A DNA stretch of 7,179 nt from Bacteroidales bacterium UBA3844 (GTDB taxonomy: Bacteria > Bacteroidota > Bacteroidia > Bacteroidales > Paludibacteraceae): the NCBI GenBank assembly GCA_002392915.1, contig DGHQ01000050.1:8765-15943 (forward strand), read 5' to 3'. Shown piece after piece: positions 6,283-7,179 of this stretch. The notes beneath the pieces are model-generated. The model searched no databases. It saw nothing but the letters and a program-made list of their open reading frames with translations, and was not told the origin of the DNA. The position numbers and the translations under genes are program-made. How positions within the stretch are numbered: position 1 is the stretch's first letter; the number at the start of each line of letters is the position of its first letter.

Positions 6283-7179
6283 TTAGTCAAGAATTGCAGT
6301 GATCTGACCAGAACCTACTGTTCTACCACCCTCACGGATAGCGAAACGAAGTCCCTCTGAACATGCAACTGGGTTGATCAACTTAACCTTGATCTCCAAG
6401 TTATCACCTGGCATAACCATCTCTGTTCCTTCTGGTAGAGTGATCTCACCAGTTACGTCCAATGTACGGATGTAGAACTGAGGACGGTACTTGTTGTGGA
6501 ATGGAGTGTGACGACCACCTTCCTCTTTCTTCAAGATATAAACTGAAGCCTTGAACTCAGAGTGAGGAGTCACAGAACCTGGCTTACAGATTACCATACC
6601 TCTCTTGATCTGATCCTTATCGATACCACGAAGCAACAAACCTACGTTGTCACCAGCCTCTCCCTGATCAAGAAGCTTACGGAACATCTCAACACCTGTA
6701 ATTGTAGAAGTCAACTTCTCAGCACCAAGACCGATGATCTCAACTGGGTCACCTACGTGAACAATACCAGTCTCAACACGACCTGTAGCAACTGTACCAC
6801 GACCTGTGATTGAGAACACGTCCTCGATTGGCATCAAGAATGGCTTATCGATATCACGCTTTGGAAGCTCGATCCAAGTATCAACAGCATCCATAAGCTC
6901 CATAATCTTATCCTCCCACTCAGGAACTCCGTTAAGAGCACCTAGTGCAGATCCCCTGATGAATGGAGTGTTGTCTCCGTCGAACTCGTAGAATGAAAGA
7001 AGCTCACGCATCTCCATCTCAACTAGCTCTAGCATCTCTGGGTCGTCTACCATATCACACTTGTTCATGAATACAACAAGTCTTGGTACGTTTACCTGAC
7101 GAGCCAAAAGGATGTGCTCACGAGTCTGAGGCATTGGACCATCTGTTGCAGCAACTACGATGATAGCACCGTCCATCTG
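6283..7179 (-). CDS. tuf: Elongation factor Tu, 5'-truncated by the window edge
   Basis: EF-Tu is the GTPase that brings aminoacyl-tRNA to the ribosomal A site. The visible part is 298 residues plus a TAA stop (6285-6283). It starts in frame at QMDGAIIVVAATDGPM, which corresponds to about residue 97 of E. coli EF-Tu. The P-loop, switch I and DCPGH motif therefore lie beyond the right edge, and the visible ATG at 7176 is internal. Seen are the guanine-specificity motif NKCD (local 39-42) and GSAL (76-79). Domain 2 starts near local 110 (DKPFLMPIEDVFSITGRG). Domain 3 carries GGRHTPF, RPQFYIRTLDVTG and the C-terminal LRFAIREGGRTVGSG. No truncation or odd residue is visible. A stable hairpin and tRNA-Trp follow. 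Confidence 0.99.
   Translation of the reverse strand, partial: QMDGAIIVVAATDGPMPQTREHILLARQVNVPRLVVFMNKCDMVDDPEMLELVEMEMRELLSFYEFDGDNTPFIRGSALGALNGVPEWEDKIMELMDAVDTWIELPKRDIDKPFLMPIEDVFSITGRGTVATGRVETGIVHVGDPVEIIGLGAEKLTSTITGVEMFRKLLDQGEAGDNVGLLLRGIDKDQIKRGMVICKPGSVTPHSEFKASVYILKKEEGGRHTPFHNKYRPQFYIRTLDVTGEITLPEGTEMVMPGDNLEIKVKLINPVACSEGLRFAIREGGRTVGSGQITAILD

Noticed and set aside
6637..6644. TAGGTTTG on the minus strand inside tuf, matching the Bacteroides -7 promoter consensus TAnnTTTG
   Set aside because: There is no TTTG at the proper distance upstream, and the bases encode conserved EF-Tu residues (NVGLLLRG).

Overview
The window is a core housekeeping locus, with every gene on the minus strand. 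Read in the direction of transcription (right to left), the order is tuf (3' part), tRNA-Trp(CCA), secE, nusG, rplK, rplA, rplJ, rplL and rpoB (5' part). This is the classic secE-nusG-rplKAJL-rpoB translation/transcription cluster.

The organism is most likely a member of Bacteroidota, probably Bacteroidales. The reasons are the RpoB sequence (for example YRQLRNAEPADDAAAREI and the N-terminal PDFLEVQLKSF stretch, as I recall them from Bacteroides-type proteins), tuf followed directly by tRNA-Trp and secE, a tRNA without an encoded CCA end, moderately AT-rich DNA, and start codons preceded by A/T-rich sequence rather than AGGAGG-type sites. The genus cannot be fixed from the sequence alone.

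Layout: 1-3164 is rpoB, whose last roughly 215 codons lie beyond the left edge. 3165-3261 is a 97-base spacer holding a terminator-like hairpin. 3262-5359 holds rplL, rplJ, rplA and rplK in tight succession. 5398-6155 holds nusG and secE. 6171-6243 is tRNA-Trp, preceded by a UUCG-capped hairpin. 6283-7179 is tuf, whose first roughly 96 codons lie beyond the right edge. Spacers are 11-39 bases except the one before rpoB, and no gene-free stretch exceeds 100 bases.

Functionally the block links protein synthesis to transcription. EF-Tu delivers aminoacyl-tRNA, and L11, L10 and L12 form the ribosomal stalk base and stalk where EF-Tu and EF-G act. L1 forms the opposite stalk, SecE belongs to the membrane translocon, NusG couples RNA polymerase to the ribosome, and RpoB is the polymerase beta subunit. 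All reading frames are intact; I translated the 1054 visible rpoB codons across essentially their full length and found no stop or frameshift.

I found no new biological system, mobile element, CRISPR array or horizontally acquired insert. The parts worth a second look are the two RNA hairpins (before rpoB and after tuf), the lack of room for E. coli-style L10 leader control, the A8 tract before rplL, and the charged insertion in RpoB.
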